This document shows, one piece after another, positions 50,010 to 58,688 of a DNA stretch of 64,000 bases. This stretch comes from Robinsoniella peoriensis. GTDB taxonomy: Bacteria > Bacillota > Clostridia > Lachnospirales > Lachnospiraceae. The notes under the pieces were generated by a model. The model was not told the origin of the DNA. It ran no database searches and was given only the letters and a program-made list of their open reading frames with translations. Position numbers and translations under genes: made by a program. Position 1 is the stretch's first letter; every line of letters starts with the position of its first letter. Location of the stretch: the NCBI RefSeq assembly GCF_042680125.1, contig NZ_JBHTNY010000008.1; one strand, written 5' to 3'.

Positions 50010-50390
50010 ATGATATACACAAGTTATTTTGCAAAGTTAAAATCATTACCCGACAACATTGTTCCAATATCAATCTGTGCAAAAGCACCGACTTGGTACA
50101 AGGGATTGCAGTATAAGAAACTTGCACCGAAATGTGACTTTTTCATGAAGTGGAAGAAAACACATGATAATGACTATTATATAAAATGTTTTAAAGAGCA
50201 GGTCACAGACAAACTTGTAGCTAAGAATGTTGTGAACGAACTTAGTGAGATGATGCACGATTTAGGATTTGATGAGGAAGACATTTGCTTAATTTGCTAT
50301 GAAAAACCCTCTGATTTTTGTCATAGGCATTTAGTAGCTGAATGGCTTAAAGAAGACGGATACAAGTGTGAAGAATGGCATGAAGTCTAG
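50010..50390 (+). CDS. DUF488-family protein
   Basis: 126 residues, directly after the NADAR stop. The C-terminal LICYEKPSDFCHRHLVAEWL is the family signature, and the start MIYTSYFAKLKSLPDNIVPI fits. DUF488 function is unknown. Members often lie near nucleic-acid repair or defence genes. Coupled expression with Thg1 and NADAR suggests a shared task. Confidence 0.8.
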   Translation: MIYTSYFAKLKSLPDNIVPISICAKAPTWYKGLQYKKLAPKCDFFMKWKKTHDNDYYIKCFKEQVTDKLVAKNVVNELSEMMHDLGFDEEDICLICYEKPSDFCHRHLVAEWLKEDGYKCEEWHEV

Positions 50391-50408
50391 TTTTTATGGG
50401 AGGATTAA

Positions 50409-50837
50409 ATGTTTAAGAAAATTATAAATAAATATACAAATGACTTGCGAGATAGGATAGATGATCTGGAATCTGATATATATAGATACAAAAAGCGATT
50501 AGAGAATTACGAAGAACGTAATATAAAGAGAGTGGAAGATTGTGCTCAATTACATAGGATATTGGAGAATTGCGTTGTAACCAAAATTGCATATGAAAAC
50601 AAATCAGAATATCTTACCCCACTTTCACACAATAGAGAGGAGTTTTGTCTTCTATACAAAGATGGGAAAGAATATTCGATTAATGGGTTAAGATTATATA
50701 ACCCTACATTCACGGAAAGAAACGACAGCAATCGGAATGTTATGTTTGTAAAAGACAGCGTAGGTACAATTAATGATTATGAAATCAGAGAATACTTGAT
50801 TGATTTAGATAAATGTACTTATATTAGACAAAAATAA
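50409..50837 (+). CDS. Hypothetical protein with coiled coil
   Basis: 142 residues, ATG behind GGGAGG. First ~45 residues are a coiled coil (DLRDRIDDLESDIYRYKKRL), followed by a beta-rich part. Not recognised. Confidence 0.55.
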   Translation: MFKKIINKYTNDLRDRIDDLESDIYRYKKRLENYEERNIKRVEDCAQLHRILENCVVTKIAYENKSEYLTPLSHNREEFCLLYKDGKEYSINGLRLYNPTFTERNDSNRNVMFVKDSVGTINDYEIREYLIDLDKCTYIRQK

Positions 50838-50877
50838 AGGCAGTAAGCACGTCTTTCCTCTGGAGGGAAATTGATTT

Positions 50878-51150
50878 TTGGATATTAAACAGTGTAGGTA
50901 TAAGGAGCCGTTTCAATGTGTGTACGTGACAGAAGACAATGTTGATGAATTTATTTCTGATTGTCTACCGTGGTATACATCATTAACTGGAGAAAAATTA
51001 AAGAGAACAATTACGAAGAGAAATAATCTTGTAGAAATAAAATATCCAAGTTGTAAGGTAAACATATTCATAAATACTTGGTATGTTAATGAGGGATATG
51101 AATGGGAAATATCCTCCAACTTTGATGAAGATTACGAAGTAATTGAATAA
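50878..51150 (+). CDS. Hypothetical small protein
   Basis: 90 residues, TTG start behind TGGAGGG. Mixed alpha/beta, two Cys near the start. Not recognised. Confidence 0.5.
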   Translation: MDIKQCRYKEPFQCVYVTEDNVDEFISDCLPWYTSLTGEKLKRTITKRNNLVEIKYPSCKVNIFINTWYVNEGYEWEISSNFDEDYEVIE

Positions 51151-51185
51151 CGGTTGAAAATTTAGTTTCAAAGGAGGCGTAATAT

Positions 51186-51536
51186 ATGGGAATGGAAGCA
51201 ACGCATTATACGATAATTGGGTATGATTTAACAGCATTTCAAACTGATAAATTTGATAATTGGAAATGGACAGAAGAAGGTGAAAAATATTTAAACTATC
51301 AATCAAAAGGAAACGTTCAGTTTTTTGATGATCCGACAAGTGGGGATTATTTATATTTTGGATATATTCTTTCAGAGAATAGTGAATACAGCGATGAGAA
51401 ATCAACGTATTTAATAGAGGATATTCAAAGACAGATTCCTTATGTGGAGAGTAAATTAACAGAACTTGCAAGAATCGGAATTATTTCTGGTAATTTAGAG
51501 TATGGGAAAATTCAATTTATATCTTTTGTAGAGTGA
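51186..51536 (+). CDS. Conserved phage hypothetical protein
   Basis: 116 residues, ATG behind AAAGGAGG. Begins MGMEATHYTIIGYDLTAFQT, a style I have met in Firmicutes phage proteins without a known function. Soluble. Confidence 0.55.
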   Translation: MGMEATHYTIIGYDLTAFQTDKFDNWKWTEEGEKYLNYQSKGNVQFFDDPTSGDYLYFGYILSENSEYSDEKSTYLIEDIQRQIPYVESKLTELARIGIISGNLEYGKIQFISFVE

Positions 51537-51574
51537 AGATGAAAAATCGGTTTTAAATGAATGGGCGGTGAAAA

Positions 51575-51958
51575 ATGAAAGTAAGGGTGTTTGACGATGT
51601 ACATATTATGTCTGATTACATTACAGATATAAAAGCAAGAAATCTTTTATTAACAAATGGGTTTTCTACAATAACAGAAATGAGAGAGAAAGTCATAGAT
51701 ATTGACCTAAAAGATATAGTTTTGGAACAAGATATAGAAAAACGGAAGCCAGCATATAAAATGGGTTTTACGTATAGTAATAGACTATACAATATTATTC
51801 ATGGGAAGCATAACCTCAGAAATAGTGATTATGATTTACAATTCGAAATTATAGAAGATGGGTTTTTAGATGACATTCCATATTGTGAAACTGTTTTTAA
51901 AACAGCAGACGAATTCAATGTGTGGATGAAAGAAAAATACGCAGAAGAAAATAAGTAA
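51575..51958 (+). CDS. Hypothetical protein
   Basis: 127 residues, ATG with weak GGCGG upstream. Beta-rich start MKVRVFDDVHIMSDY. Not recognised. Confidence 0.5.
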   Translation: MKVRVFDDVHIMSDYITDIKARNLLLTNGFSTITEMREKVIDIDLKDIVLEQDIEKRKPAYKMGFTYSNRLYNIIHGKHNLRNSDYDLQFEIIEDGFLDDIPYCETVFKTADEFNVWMKEKYAEENK

Positions 51959-51979
51959 ATGAAACTTCGATCTTAACGG

Positions 51980-52717
51980 ATGGGGGGAGGCAGTATTACA
52001 AGATCTTACTGTACACAGAAAGATTTACAAATAAATACAACTATGAGAAACATTACGGATAAATTGATTGAGTTGGGTGTAAATCAGCAAGATGGATATT
52101 TATATAATATTAAAGAAATTTCAAAGTTATATTTATGTAGTGTTGAAACTATTAAAACAATTGTAAAAAGGAATAAAAAATTGTTTCTTGATAATGGGGA
52201 AATACTACTATATGATAAGCACGATCAAATTTTTAGATTTTTAATATCCACAGGCAAAATAAATAGTAAAACACGTAAAATTTTATTAATAAATGTGTTT
52301 GGAATTATTCGTATTGCTTATTATGTTAAAAGAAATGAAATAGCAAATATTATAAAAGATTATATAATGAGAACATATCCTATACTGCATAATGAAATGA
52401 ATCAAGGATATTCAGACAACATGCATTATAAAAAATATGAAGAAGAATTGGGGATCTTATTACATAGAATTTTTGGCAGCTCACATAAAATTGTAAATCA
52501 GTTCAAAATTGATAATTATTATATTGATTTTTTAATTGATGATAAAATTGCTATTGAATGTGATGAAAATGGACATGTTGGTTACGACAAAAAAAGAGAA
52601 GTGGTAAGAGAGAGTAAAATAATCAACAGTGGATATAAATTGCTAAGATATGATACTAGAAATGAAAATATTTTTAAATTTATAGGAGAAATTTGTGATC
52701 AATTAAGTGTTAGCTAA
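51980..52717 (+). CDS. Regulator-type N-domain fused to a PD-(D/E)XK/DUF559-like nuclease
   Basis: 245 residues. The N-terminal half (ISKLYLCSVETIKTIVKRNK; RKILLINVFGIIRIAYY) resembles the DNA-binding half of protein 25744. The C-terminal half has YEEELGILLHRIFG, YIDFLIDDKIAIECDENGH and KLLRYD, the E...D-x(n)-E-x-D pattern of Vsr/DUF559 endonucleases. ATG at 51980 lies within the G-rich ribosome binding site; ATT at 51995 is 4 nt behind GGGGGAGG. Could be a homing-like or host-DNA-degrading enzyme. Confidence 0.65.
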   Translation: MGGGSITRSYCTQKDLQINTTMRNITDKLIELGVNQQDGYLYNIKEISKLYLCSVETIKTIVKRNKKLFLDNGEILLYDKHDQIFRFLISTGKINSKTRKILLINVFGIIRIAYYVKRNEIANIIKDYIMRTYPILHNEMNQGYSDNMHYKKYEEELGILLHRIFGSSHKIVNQFKIDNYYIDFLIDDKIAIECDENGHVGYDKKREVVRESKIINSGYKLLRYDTRNENIFKFIGEICDQLSVS

Positions 52718-52742
52718 ACAAAAAGAAAGAGGGGAATTTATA

Positions 52743-53381
52743 ATGAAGAAATTATTTATTTCACAACCAATGAATGGCAAAACAGATATGGAAATCTTAG
52801 AGGAACGAAAAATCGCCCTACATAAAGCAAAAGAGATACTGGGTGAGGACGTAGAAGTCATTGATACATTTTATACAGATTTAAACCAGGATGCAAAGCC
52901 ATTAGAATATCTTGCAAGGAGTATTTCCGATTTAGCTAAAGCTGATATAGCATATTTCGCTAAAGGATGGGAAGAAAAACGTGGTTGTAAAATTGAATAT
53001 GAATGCGCAACACAGTATGGAATTCATACTATTACAGACAGCTCAAAAGAATGTTTATGGGAGTTTTATTGGGATTGTGGAAGACAGGGGAGTGTAGAAA
53101 GCATTTTTAAAGCCACAAAAGAAGAAGTAGATGCCGCCATAGGGAAAGAAGTGTATTTTGGAGAAATTCTTGGTAAGCATAGCGAAGTTTATGGAATTAT
53201 CGAAGACGGAGAAATAGAATTAGTATCAGCAGATCCGCTCATTGTTAAATATGCAACTGAAAGCGGATATAACCCACTAGATTATTTGAGATATGAATGT
53301 TCCGTTTGCGGAGATCCGACTCCGGCAGAAGAATGGGATTTTGAAAAAGGGATCTGTTCATACTGTTCAGAGAAGCTATGA
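52743..53381 (+). CDS. DUF4406 (nucleoside deoxyribosyltransferase-like) protein with zinc-ribbon tail
   Basis: 212 residues from ATG 52743. KKLFISQPMNGKTDMEILEE, ARSISDLAKADIAYFAKGWE and GCKIEYECATQYGI are DUF4406 signatures, a Rossmann-like relative of nucleoside 2-deoxyribosyltransferases that act on glycosidic bonds. The C-terminal ~35 residues carry CSVCGDP...CSYC, a zinc ribbon. Given the nearby NADAR gene, a role in nucleotide or ADP-ribose chemistry is a reasonable guess. Confidence 0.7.
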   Translation: MKKLFISQPMNGKTDMEILEERKIALHKAKEILGEDVEVIDTFYTDLNQDAKPLEYLARSISDLAKADIAYFAKGWEEKRGCKIEYECATQYGIHTITDSSKECLWEFYWDCGRQGSVESIFKATKEEVDAAIGKEVYFGEILGKHSEVYGIIEDGEIELVSADPLIVKYATESGYNPLDYLRYECSVCGDPTPAEEWDFEKGICSYCSEKL

Positions 53382-53550
53382 GAATATAATTACAAACATA
53401 TGATTAGGAAATAAAGATAAAATTTCGTTTTTAATGTGGAAGTAGTATCAATTAAAGTCATTTATAAGGCTTTATATATTTTTCAATCTTTGCTGTTCTA
53501 TATGTTATAAAACATATACTACAAAGTTTATATAAAACAACATTATTTTC

Positions 53551-53575
53551 TCGCAGCAATGCGTTCATATAGATC
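53551..53575 (+). promoter_or_regulatory. 25-nt upstream motif, copy 1
   Basis: TCGCAGCAATGCGTTCATAT plus AGATC, 26 bp before ATG 53601. Contains a CGCA/TGCG stem and a TATAGAT -10-like box. Copy 2 at 53765-53789 differs at three positions. Confidence 0.5.
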
Positions 53576-53600
53576 AATAAAATTCGGGAGGACATAAAAG

Positions 53601-53738
53601 ATGAGATACAAAAACAACTGGAGCCACAAAAATAGTTTAAAGCAGGAAAAATTATTCAATAGGATTATGACAGAAACTAAATTAGAAAAGCCCGTAAATG
53701 ATGCTAAATACGGGACAGTATGGGGTACACATAAGTAG
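53601..53738 (+). CDS. Basic mini-protein
   Basis: 45 residues, ATG behind GGGAGG. MRYKNNWSHKNSLKQEKLFN, basic and polar. Not recognised. Confidence 0.45.
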   Translation: MRYKNNWSHKNSLKQEKLFNRIMTETKLEKPVNDAKYGTVWGTHK

Positions 53739-53764
53739 ATTATCCTTAGCTTAACATATGCTTA

Positions 53765-53789
53765 TCGCAGAAATGCGTTTATATAGATT
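53765..53789 (+). promoter_or_regulatory. 25-nt upstream motif, copy 2
   Basis: TCGCAGAAATGCGTTTATAT plus AGATT, 33 bp before the first gene of the replication module (53823). Confidence 0.5.
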
Positions 53790-53822
53790 GTTTCTAATTA
53801 ATATAACAAAGGAGAGAAAAAT

Positions 53823-54569
53823 TTGGCAGAATCAGAAATTAAAAGGTTGGAAAAGTCAGTGTTTAACACCCTGTATGAAATTGATACGAGAGAAAGAGCC
53901 ATTGAAAAAGATACAGGAAAAACGAAATTATCTTATCTTCCCTGGGCGACAACCTATAGTGAAGTGTGCAAACATTTTAGTGATGTGCAGTATGAATTCA
54001 AGAGAAACAAAGTCACAAAAGAGATTAAAAAAATAACGAAGCTAGATGAAAGTACGACAGTCGAAGAATCTACAACGGTTGAATATGAGGTTCCATACAC
54101 AGAAACGGACGCTGGGTTAGAAGTGAGAACGGCTGTGACCATTGACGGTGTAACGAAAGAAATGAATTTACCTGTATATGATTCTTCATTCAAAAATATG
54201 AAACTTGAGCCTTATACATACTCTACTAAATATGGGGATAAAACAGTACCGGCAGCAACATTTGCGGATGTTTATAAATCAATCATGAGATGCTTTGCAA
54301 AAAATCTAAGTATGTTCGGGGTAGGTTTAAACTTCTGGACAAAAGAGGATGCTCCAGAGTCAGTTCTGCTAATGAATAAATTACAGGCAGAGTGTATGGA
54401 TCTAATTTCTAAGCGTTCTGGTTTATCGGATAAGACAAAAGAGAAAGTTGCAATTCTCTGCAAGGAAATCTTAGCTGATGAAAATGGAGATCCAAGAATA
54501 TGTGAAGACAATGAGAAGTTGACATCATTGAAAAAGAAACTCATGGCAATAAGAAAAATTGTAGATTAA
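53823..54569 (+). CDS. DUF1071-type single-strand annealing protein
   Basis: 248 residues, TTG start behind AAAGGAG. The start KLSYLPWATTYSEVCKHF is the hallmark of the DUF1071 recombinases, which anneal complementary single strands with SSB. KTVPAATFADVYKSIMRCFA also fits. It is directly upstream of ssb, the usual pairing. Role in phage recombination and replication restart is expected from family and context. Confidence 0.8.
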   Translation: MAESEIKRLEKSVFNTLYEIDTRERAIEKDTGKTKLSYLPWATTYSEVCKHFSDVQYEFKRNKVTKEIKKITKLDESTTVEESTTVEYEVPYTETDAGLEVRTAVTIDGVTKEMNLPVYDSSFKNMKLEPYTYSTKYGDKTVPAATFADVYKSIMRCFAKNLSMFGVGLNFWTKEDAPESVLLMNKLQAECMDLISKRSGLSDKTKEKVAILCKEILADENGDPRICEDNEKLTSLKKKLMAIRKIVD

Positions 54570-54582
54570 TTGGAGGAAAAGT

Positions 54583-55005
54583 ATGAATAAAGTTATTTTA
54601 ATGGGAAGATTAACGAGAAATCCAGAAGTGAGATATTCACAGGGTAATACACCTACAGCAATTGCAAGATATGCATTGGCGGTTGATAGAAAGTTTAAAA
54701 AAGACGGGGAGCCGACTGCTGACTTTATTAACTGTGTAGCATTCGGAAAATCTGGTGAGTTTGCAGAAAAATATTTGCACCAGGGTATGAAAATCGCAGT
54801 TACCGGACGTATTCAGACAGGGAATTATACAAACAAGGACGGACAGAAAGTCTACACTACGGATATCATTGTTGAAGAACATGAATTCTGTGAAAGTAAA
54901 AACGGATCATCCTCTGGAAATACATCTGGTAAAAACACGACATCCTCAGACAATGGTTTTATAAATATCCCGGATGGTATTGATGATGAATTGCCATTTA
55001 ATTAA
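54583..55005 (+). CDS. ssb: Single-stranded DNA-binding protein
   Basis: 140 residues. MNKVILMGRLTRNPEVRYSQ, FINCVAFGKSGEFAEKYL and GRIQTGNYTNKDGQKVYTTD are textbook OB-fold SSB. The C-terminus ends in the acidic tip DDELPFN used to recruit partner proteins. Located between the annealing protein and helicase genes. Confidence 0.95.
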   Translation: MNKVILMGRLTRNPEVRYSQGNTPTAIARYALAVDRKFKKDGEPTADFINCVAFGKSGEFAEKYLHQGMKIAVTGRIQTGNYTNKDGQKVYTTDIIVEEHEFCESKNGSSSGNTSGKNTTSSDNGFINIPDGIDDELPFN

Positions 55006-55018
55006 AGAGGATGGCTAA

Positions 55019-55495
55019 ATGAGAGGGCAGAAGGAATACGTTTGTGGATTTAAATACTGTCTTCATCCTGGAGAAAAGGTGCCATCTGATGTTGCGATAA
55101 AAGATGGTGCCAGATATCTCCATCCAGACTGTAAAAAAGAGAAGCAAACTAGAAGCCAAATATTTGATATTTATTACAAATTCTACAAAACAACAGAAGA
55201 TTACCACATGGTTAGGAAAGCTATTAAGGGATTTTGTGATACGTCTTCCAGTGAGTATGTTTTGTATGTCCTGTGTCAGGCAATCCATAAAAAGGTTCCG
55301 TTTAAAGGAATCTTTACACTGGGGTGGCTTGTTAAAAATGATATGGAAATAAAACGAAAGTATACTGCTATGCTTACGAAGAAGGCTACGAAAAGTTTGA
55401 ATTTTGAAAATATTGAGACAATAAAGTCCGAAGTTATTCAGACGAATCATGATGACAGAAAGAAGAAAAGTTGGACAGACACACTTTTCAGTTAG
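55019..55495 (+). CDS. Hypothetical replication-module protein with zinc knuckle
   Basis: 158 residues. VCGFKYCLHPGEKV...YLHPDCKKE gives C-x4-C...H-x2-C, one zinc site at the N-terminus. The rest is helical and basic. Located between ssb and the helicase, where helicase loaders or primosome proteins often sit; that role is a guess. Confidence 0.55.
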   Translation: MRGQKEYVCGFKYCLHPGEKVPSDVAIKDGARYLHPDCKKEKQTRSQIFDIYYKFYKTTEDYHMVRKAIKGFCDTSSSEYVLYVLCQAIHKKVPFKGIFTLGWLVKNDMEIKRKYTAMLTKKATKSLNFENIETIKSEVIQTNHDDRKKKSWTDTLFS

Positions 55496-55502
55496 GGGGA
55501 TT

Positions 55503-56855
55503 ATGGAATTACCACACGATATTAGTGCTGAGACAGGTGTCATATGCAGTTTAATTCTGTATCCTAATTTTGCTTTAGAATGCACCACGTTAAAAGAGGG
55601 TCATTTTTATGACATAAAAAATGGAGTGTTGTACTGGGCAATTCTTAAACTGGTTGAAAAAGGAGTTATGAAAATTGATTGGCAGAATATCTCCACTCAG
55701 ATAAAAACAGATGCAGACAAGCATCATATTATAGGAAAAGATATTGATGACCAGATAGAGGAAATTACTGAAAACGCCCATCTCAGGGCAAGGGAAAGTG
55801 TAGATGAATATAAACAGTTAGTAAACCGTGTCGTTGGCCTTGGTTTTAAAAGAAGACTTTATCAGGAAATAAAAAAGATTGAAAATAAATGTTTGACAGA
55901 ATCCACGAACGATATTGCTCAGATTAATGGAGAAATCACTAGCATAATGGACAACCTTGCAGTTGACTACATATCGGATGAAGAGATTAAATCATTTGCA
56001 GATAAAGTAGATCACCTGTGGGATAAAGTGAAAGAGAATAGAAATCCAGATGGCACATTTGGAAGCCCACCTAAGTGGGAGTGCCTAAAAGAGTTTTTTA
56101 CATACCAAAATGGGGAGCTGGTTTTATATTGTGCAAGACGTAAAGCTGGAAAATCAGTTATTGCGCTAAATGAGGTTGTACGACAACTGAAACAAGGTGA
56201 GAAGGTTGTATATTTTGATACGGAGATGTCAGATGTACAATTTTTTACCAGACTGTTATCCCATATCACTCAGATACCGGAGAAGGACATTAAATCTGGC
56301 AATTATGGAAGTGAGCAGCGCGATATAATTGAAAATGCAAAACTCTGGATAAAAAAACAACCATTGATTCATGAATATGATCCCAAATGGACAAAAGAAA
56401 AGATTATAACGAAATGTAAAATACTCCACAACCAAGAAAAACTCACTTTTTTTATCTACGATTATTTTAAAGATACTTCTGGCAAAACAATATCTTCCTC
56501 TGAGATATACAATGAGCTGGGAAACTGGTGTGACAGCATTAAAAACTCTGTACTGGGAGCTTTAGATATAAAGGGAATAGCGTTCGCCCAGCTCAATCGA
56601 GAAAACAGAATTGCAGATTCCGACAAGATTGAGAGATATTGTAGCACCGGTATTTTATGGAGGAAGAAAACTCCAGAAGAGATCCAGAAAGATGGTCAGG
56701 AATGTGGAAATTATTTAATGCAGGTTATGTTTAATCGTATTGGTGGATTCCATGATGAAGATGACTATTGTGATATGGTGTTTAGAGGAGAGATACTGAC
56801 CATCGAGGAGTGTAAAAAGCAACATAATAAAAATGTAACCCCCTATGACGAATAG
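55503..56855 (+). CDS. dnaB: DnaB-like replicative helicase
   Basis: About 450 residues from ATG 55503 behind GGGGA. N-terminal helical domain (DISAETGVICSLILYPNFAL), then the RecA-like ATPase: CARRKAGKSVIALNE (Walker A, ~GKS), VVYFDTEMS and FIYDYF (Walker B region) and IKGIAFAQLNRE (switch). Unwinds DNA ahead of the phage polymerase and interacts with primase. The frame 55449-55503 overlaps the upstream gene and has no ribosome binding site. Confidence 0.85.
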   Translation: MELPHDISAETGVICSLILYPNFALECTTLKEGHFYDIKNGVLYWAILKLVEKGVMKIDWQNISTQIKTDADKHHIIGKDIDDQIEEITENAHLRARESVDEYKQLVNRVVGLGFKRRLYQEIKKIENKCLTESTNDIAQINGEITSIMDNLAVDYISDEEIKSFADKVDHLWDKVKENRNPDGTFGSPPKWECLKEFFTYQNGELVLYCARRKAGKSVIALNEVVRQLKQGEKVVYFDTEMSDVQFFTRLLSHITQIPEKDIKSGNYGSEQRDIIENAKLWIKKQPLIHEYDPKWTKEKIITKCKILHNQEKLTFFIYDYFKDTSGKTISSSEIYNELGNWCDSIKNSVLGALDIKGIAFAQLNRENRIADSDKIERYCSTGILWRKKTPEEIQKDGQECGNYLMQVMFNRIGGFHDEDDYCDMVFRGEILTIEECKKQHNKNVTPYDE

Positions 56856-56866
56856 AGGTGACTGTA

Positions 56867-57898
56867 TTGAATCCCAAAGACATAGTAAAGGAGATTCTCT
56901 ATAATGACAGAGAAAAAGTAGTATACATACTGGAAGAACTCGGGTGTTATAAAATAAATCCGCGATTTTCAAAAGATGAGATCCGCTGTTCTCTTCCCGA
57001 TGGTACCAATGGAACGTCCGTTTCTATCCGTATACAACCACATATTCCTTGTTATGTATTCAGCCGGGGAGGATATGAAGATTATGAAGTAAAAGACATT
57101 ATTACCTTAGTTCAGTTTATTAGGGAATGCAACTTTTCAACTGCGTTAAAGTGGTTATGCGGAAAATTGGGGGTAGATGCAGAAGGATATGTACCAACAG
57201 AAACATTAAGCATTGTGTCAGAGCTACGAAAAGAGAAGAGAAGACAAAACAAGGCAGAACAGAGCTTTTTCCACGATATCCTTTCCCCAAATGAAATTAA
57301 TAAATATGAACCATGTGTTGTTGAGGATTGGGTGAAAGAGGGACTTTCGGCTGAATCACAGAGGAAATATGGAATATTAAATGATACTAAGAATATGCGA
57401 TGGCTTATACCAATCTATGATGAAAATGGAAATTTAATTAGTTTTAAAGGTCGCACGTATGCCCCTAATTATGAACTAATGGGAATCCCAAAATACTTGT
57501 ATTTACCAAAACTGGGAACAAACGATATATTATTTGGACTAGATAAAAATAGACATAAAATCATAGAAAAAGATGAGATCATTTTATTTGAAGCTGAGAA
57601 ATCAGTCATAGCCGCAGACAGTTATGGTTACGATTGGTCATCGAATCTTGGAACTAATGGGATCAGCAGGTTTTTGAGAAAGAAAATCTTAACTACAAAA
57701 TGTTCAACTTGCGTGCTTGCTTTTGATAAAGATGTGTCATGGTCAGATTCATTAAAAGAAGCAGAAAAACTTTTAAGGTACATGAATGTAGATATTGTTT
57801 TCGACAGGCAAGGGTTATTAACGGGTAAGCAATCACCTGTAGATGCTGGGAAAGAGGTGTGGGAAATCTTATACAGAACAAGAACGAGGGTGAGGTGA
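56867..57898 (+). CDS. dnaG: DNA primase (CHC2-like plus Toprim)
   Basis: 343 residues, probable TTG start 56867 (GAGGTG 6 nt upstream; ends 9 bp after the helicase stop). The N-terminal part (IRCSLPDGTNGTSVSI; VKDIITLVQFI) resembles a primase DNA-binding domain with incomplete cysteines. The C-terminal Toprim has ILFEAEKSVIAADSYG and VLAFDKDVSW. Makes RNA primers. Following the helicase is the standard order. Confidence 0.8.
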   Translation: MNPKDIVKEILYNDREKVVYILEELGCYKINPRFSKDEIRCSLPDGTNGTSVSIRIQPHIPCYVFSRGGYEDYEVKDIITLVQFIRECNFSTALKWLCGKLGVDAEGYVPTETLSIVSELRKEKRRQNKAEQSFFHDILSPNEINKYEPCVVEDWVKEGLSAESQRKYGILNDTKNMRWLIPIYDENGNLISFKGRTYAPNYELMGIPKYLYLPKLGTNDILFGLDKNRHKIIEKDEIILFEAEKSVIAADSYGYDWSSNLGTNGISRFLRKKILTTKCSTCVLAFDKDVSWSDSLKEAEKLLRYMNVDIVFDRQGLLTGKQSPVDAGKEVWEILYRTRTRVR

Positions 57899-57902
57899 CC
57901 AA

Positions 57903-58685
57903 TTGGGATATTCAAAGTTAATAAATAAAATGACATTCTCTTTCAGCAGACTTCATTTATATGAAACCTGTCCATATGCATTTTATCTTAAATACATCCA
58001 GGGGGAAGAGGGACTGCAAAACTTTTATAGTGAAAATGGATCAGTCATGCACTCCATTTTTGAGAGATTATTAAAAGGCAAGATTAAGCTGGAAAATGCT
58101 CCTAATATATATTTAGAGGAGTTTGATTCGATTTTTAATACCACGAAGCAATCAATTATGGATAATACATTTGAGAAATGTATGGATTATCTTTGCTCTG
58201 TTGATGAAATAGACAAAAACAAATATGAGATCTTACTTGTTGAAGAAGAAATGAATTTCAAAATTGGAAAATACAGTTTTAAAGGTTATGCCGACTGTGT
58301 TTTAAAGAATAAGCAAAGTAATCAAATCATCTTGATTGACCATAAGTCAAGCAACCATTTGTTTAAGAAAGATGGAACCCCACTAAAGAATATGGCGGAC
58401 TATTTTTATGCATATCAGAAGCAAATGTATATCTATTGCAAAGCTATAAAAGACATTTACAGAATACACGTTGATTTAATCGCCTGGCACCACTTTAAAG
58501 ATAATGGGCGGATTAGTGTAATCCCATTTAATAAAGAAGATTATGAGGCTACACTTAAATGGGCGGTTGATCTGATTCAAAAAATAAAGAAAGATCAGAG
58601 ATTTCAAGCAAGAAAATCTTATATGATGGACAAAGAATTGTGTGATTACCGGGAAGTGTGTGAATATTTGGAAATGGAGGAATGA
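57903..58685 (+). CDS. RecB/Cas4-type PD-(D/E)XK nuclease
   Basis: 260 residues, TTG start. FSFSRLHLYETCPYAFYLKY, GSVMHSIFERLL, then GYADCVL...ILIDHKSS (D...D-x-K) and YAYQKQMYIYCKAI (QxxxY) are the RecB nuclease motifs. One Cys near residue 24 and two near the end (LCDYREVC) may form part of an Fe-S site, but a fourth is not obvious. Probably processes DNA ends in phage recombination. Confidence 0.82.
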   Translation: MGYSKLINKMTFSFSRLHLYETCPYAFYLKYIQGEEGLQNFYSENGSVMHSIFERLLKGKIKLENAPNIYLEEFDSIFNTTKQSIMDNTFEKCMDYLCSVDEIDKNKYEILLVEEEMNFKIGKYSFKGYADCVLKNKQSNQIILIDHKSSNHLFKKDGTPLKNMADYFYAYQKQMYIYCKAIKDIYRIHVDLIAWHHFKDNGRISVIPFNKEDYEATLKWAVDLIQKIKKDQRFQARKSYMMDKELCDYREVCEYLEMEE

Positions 58686-58688
58686 TCG

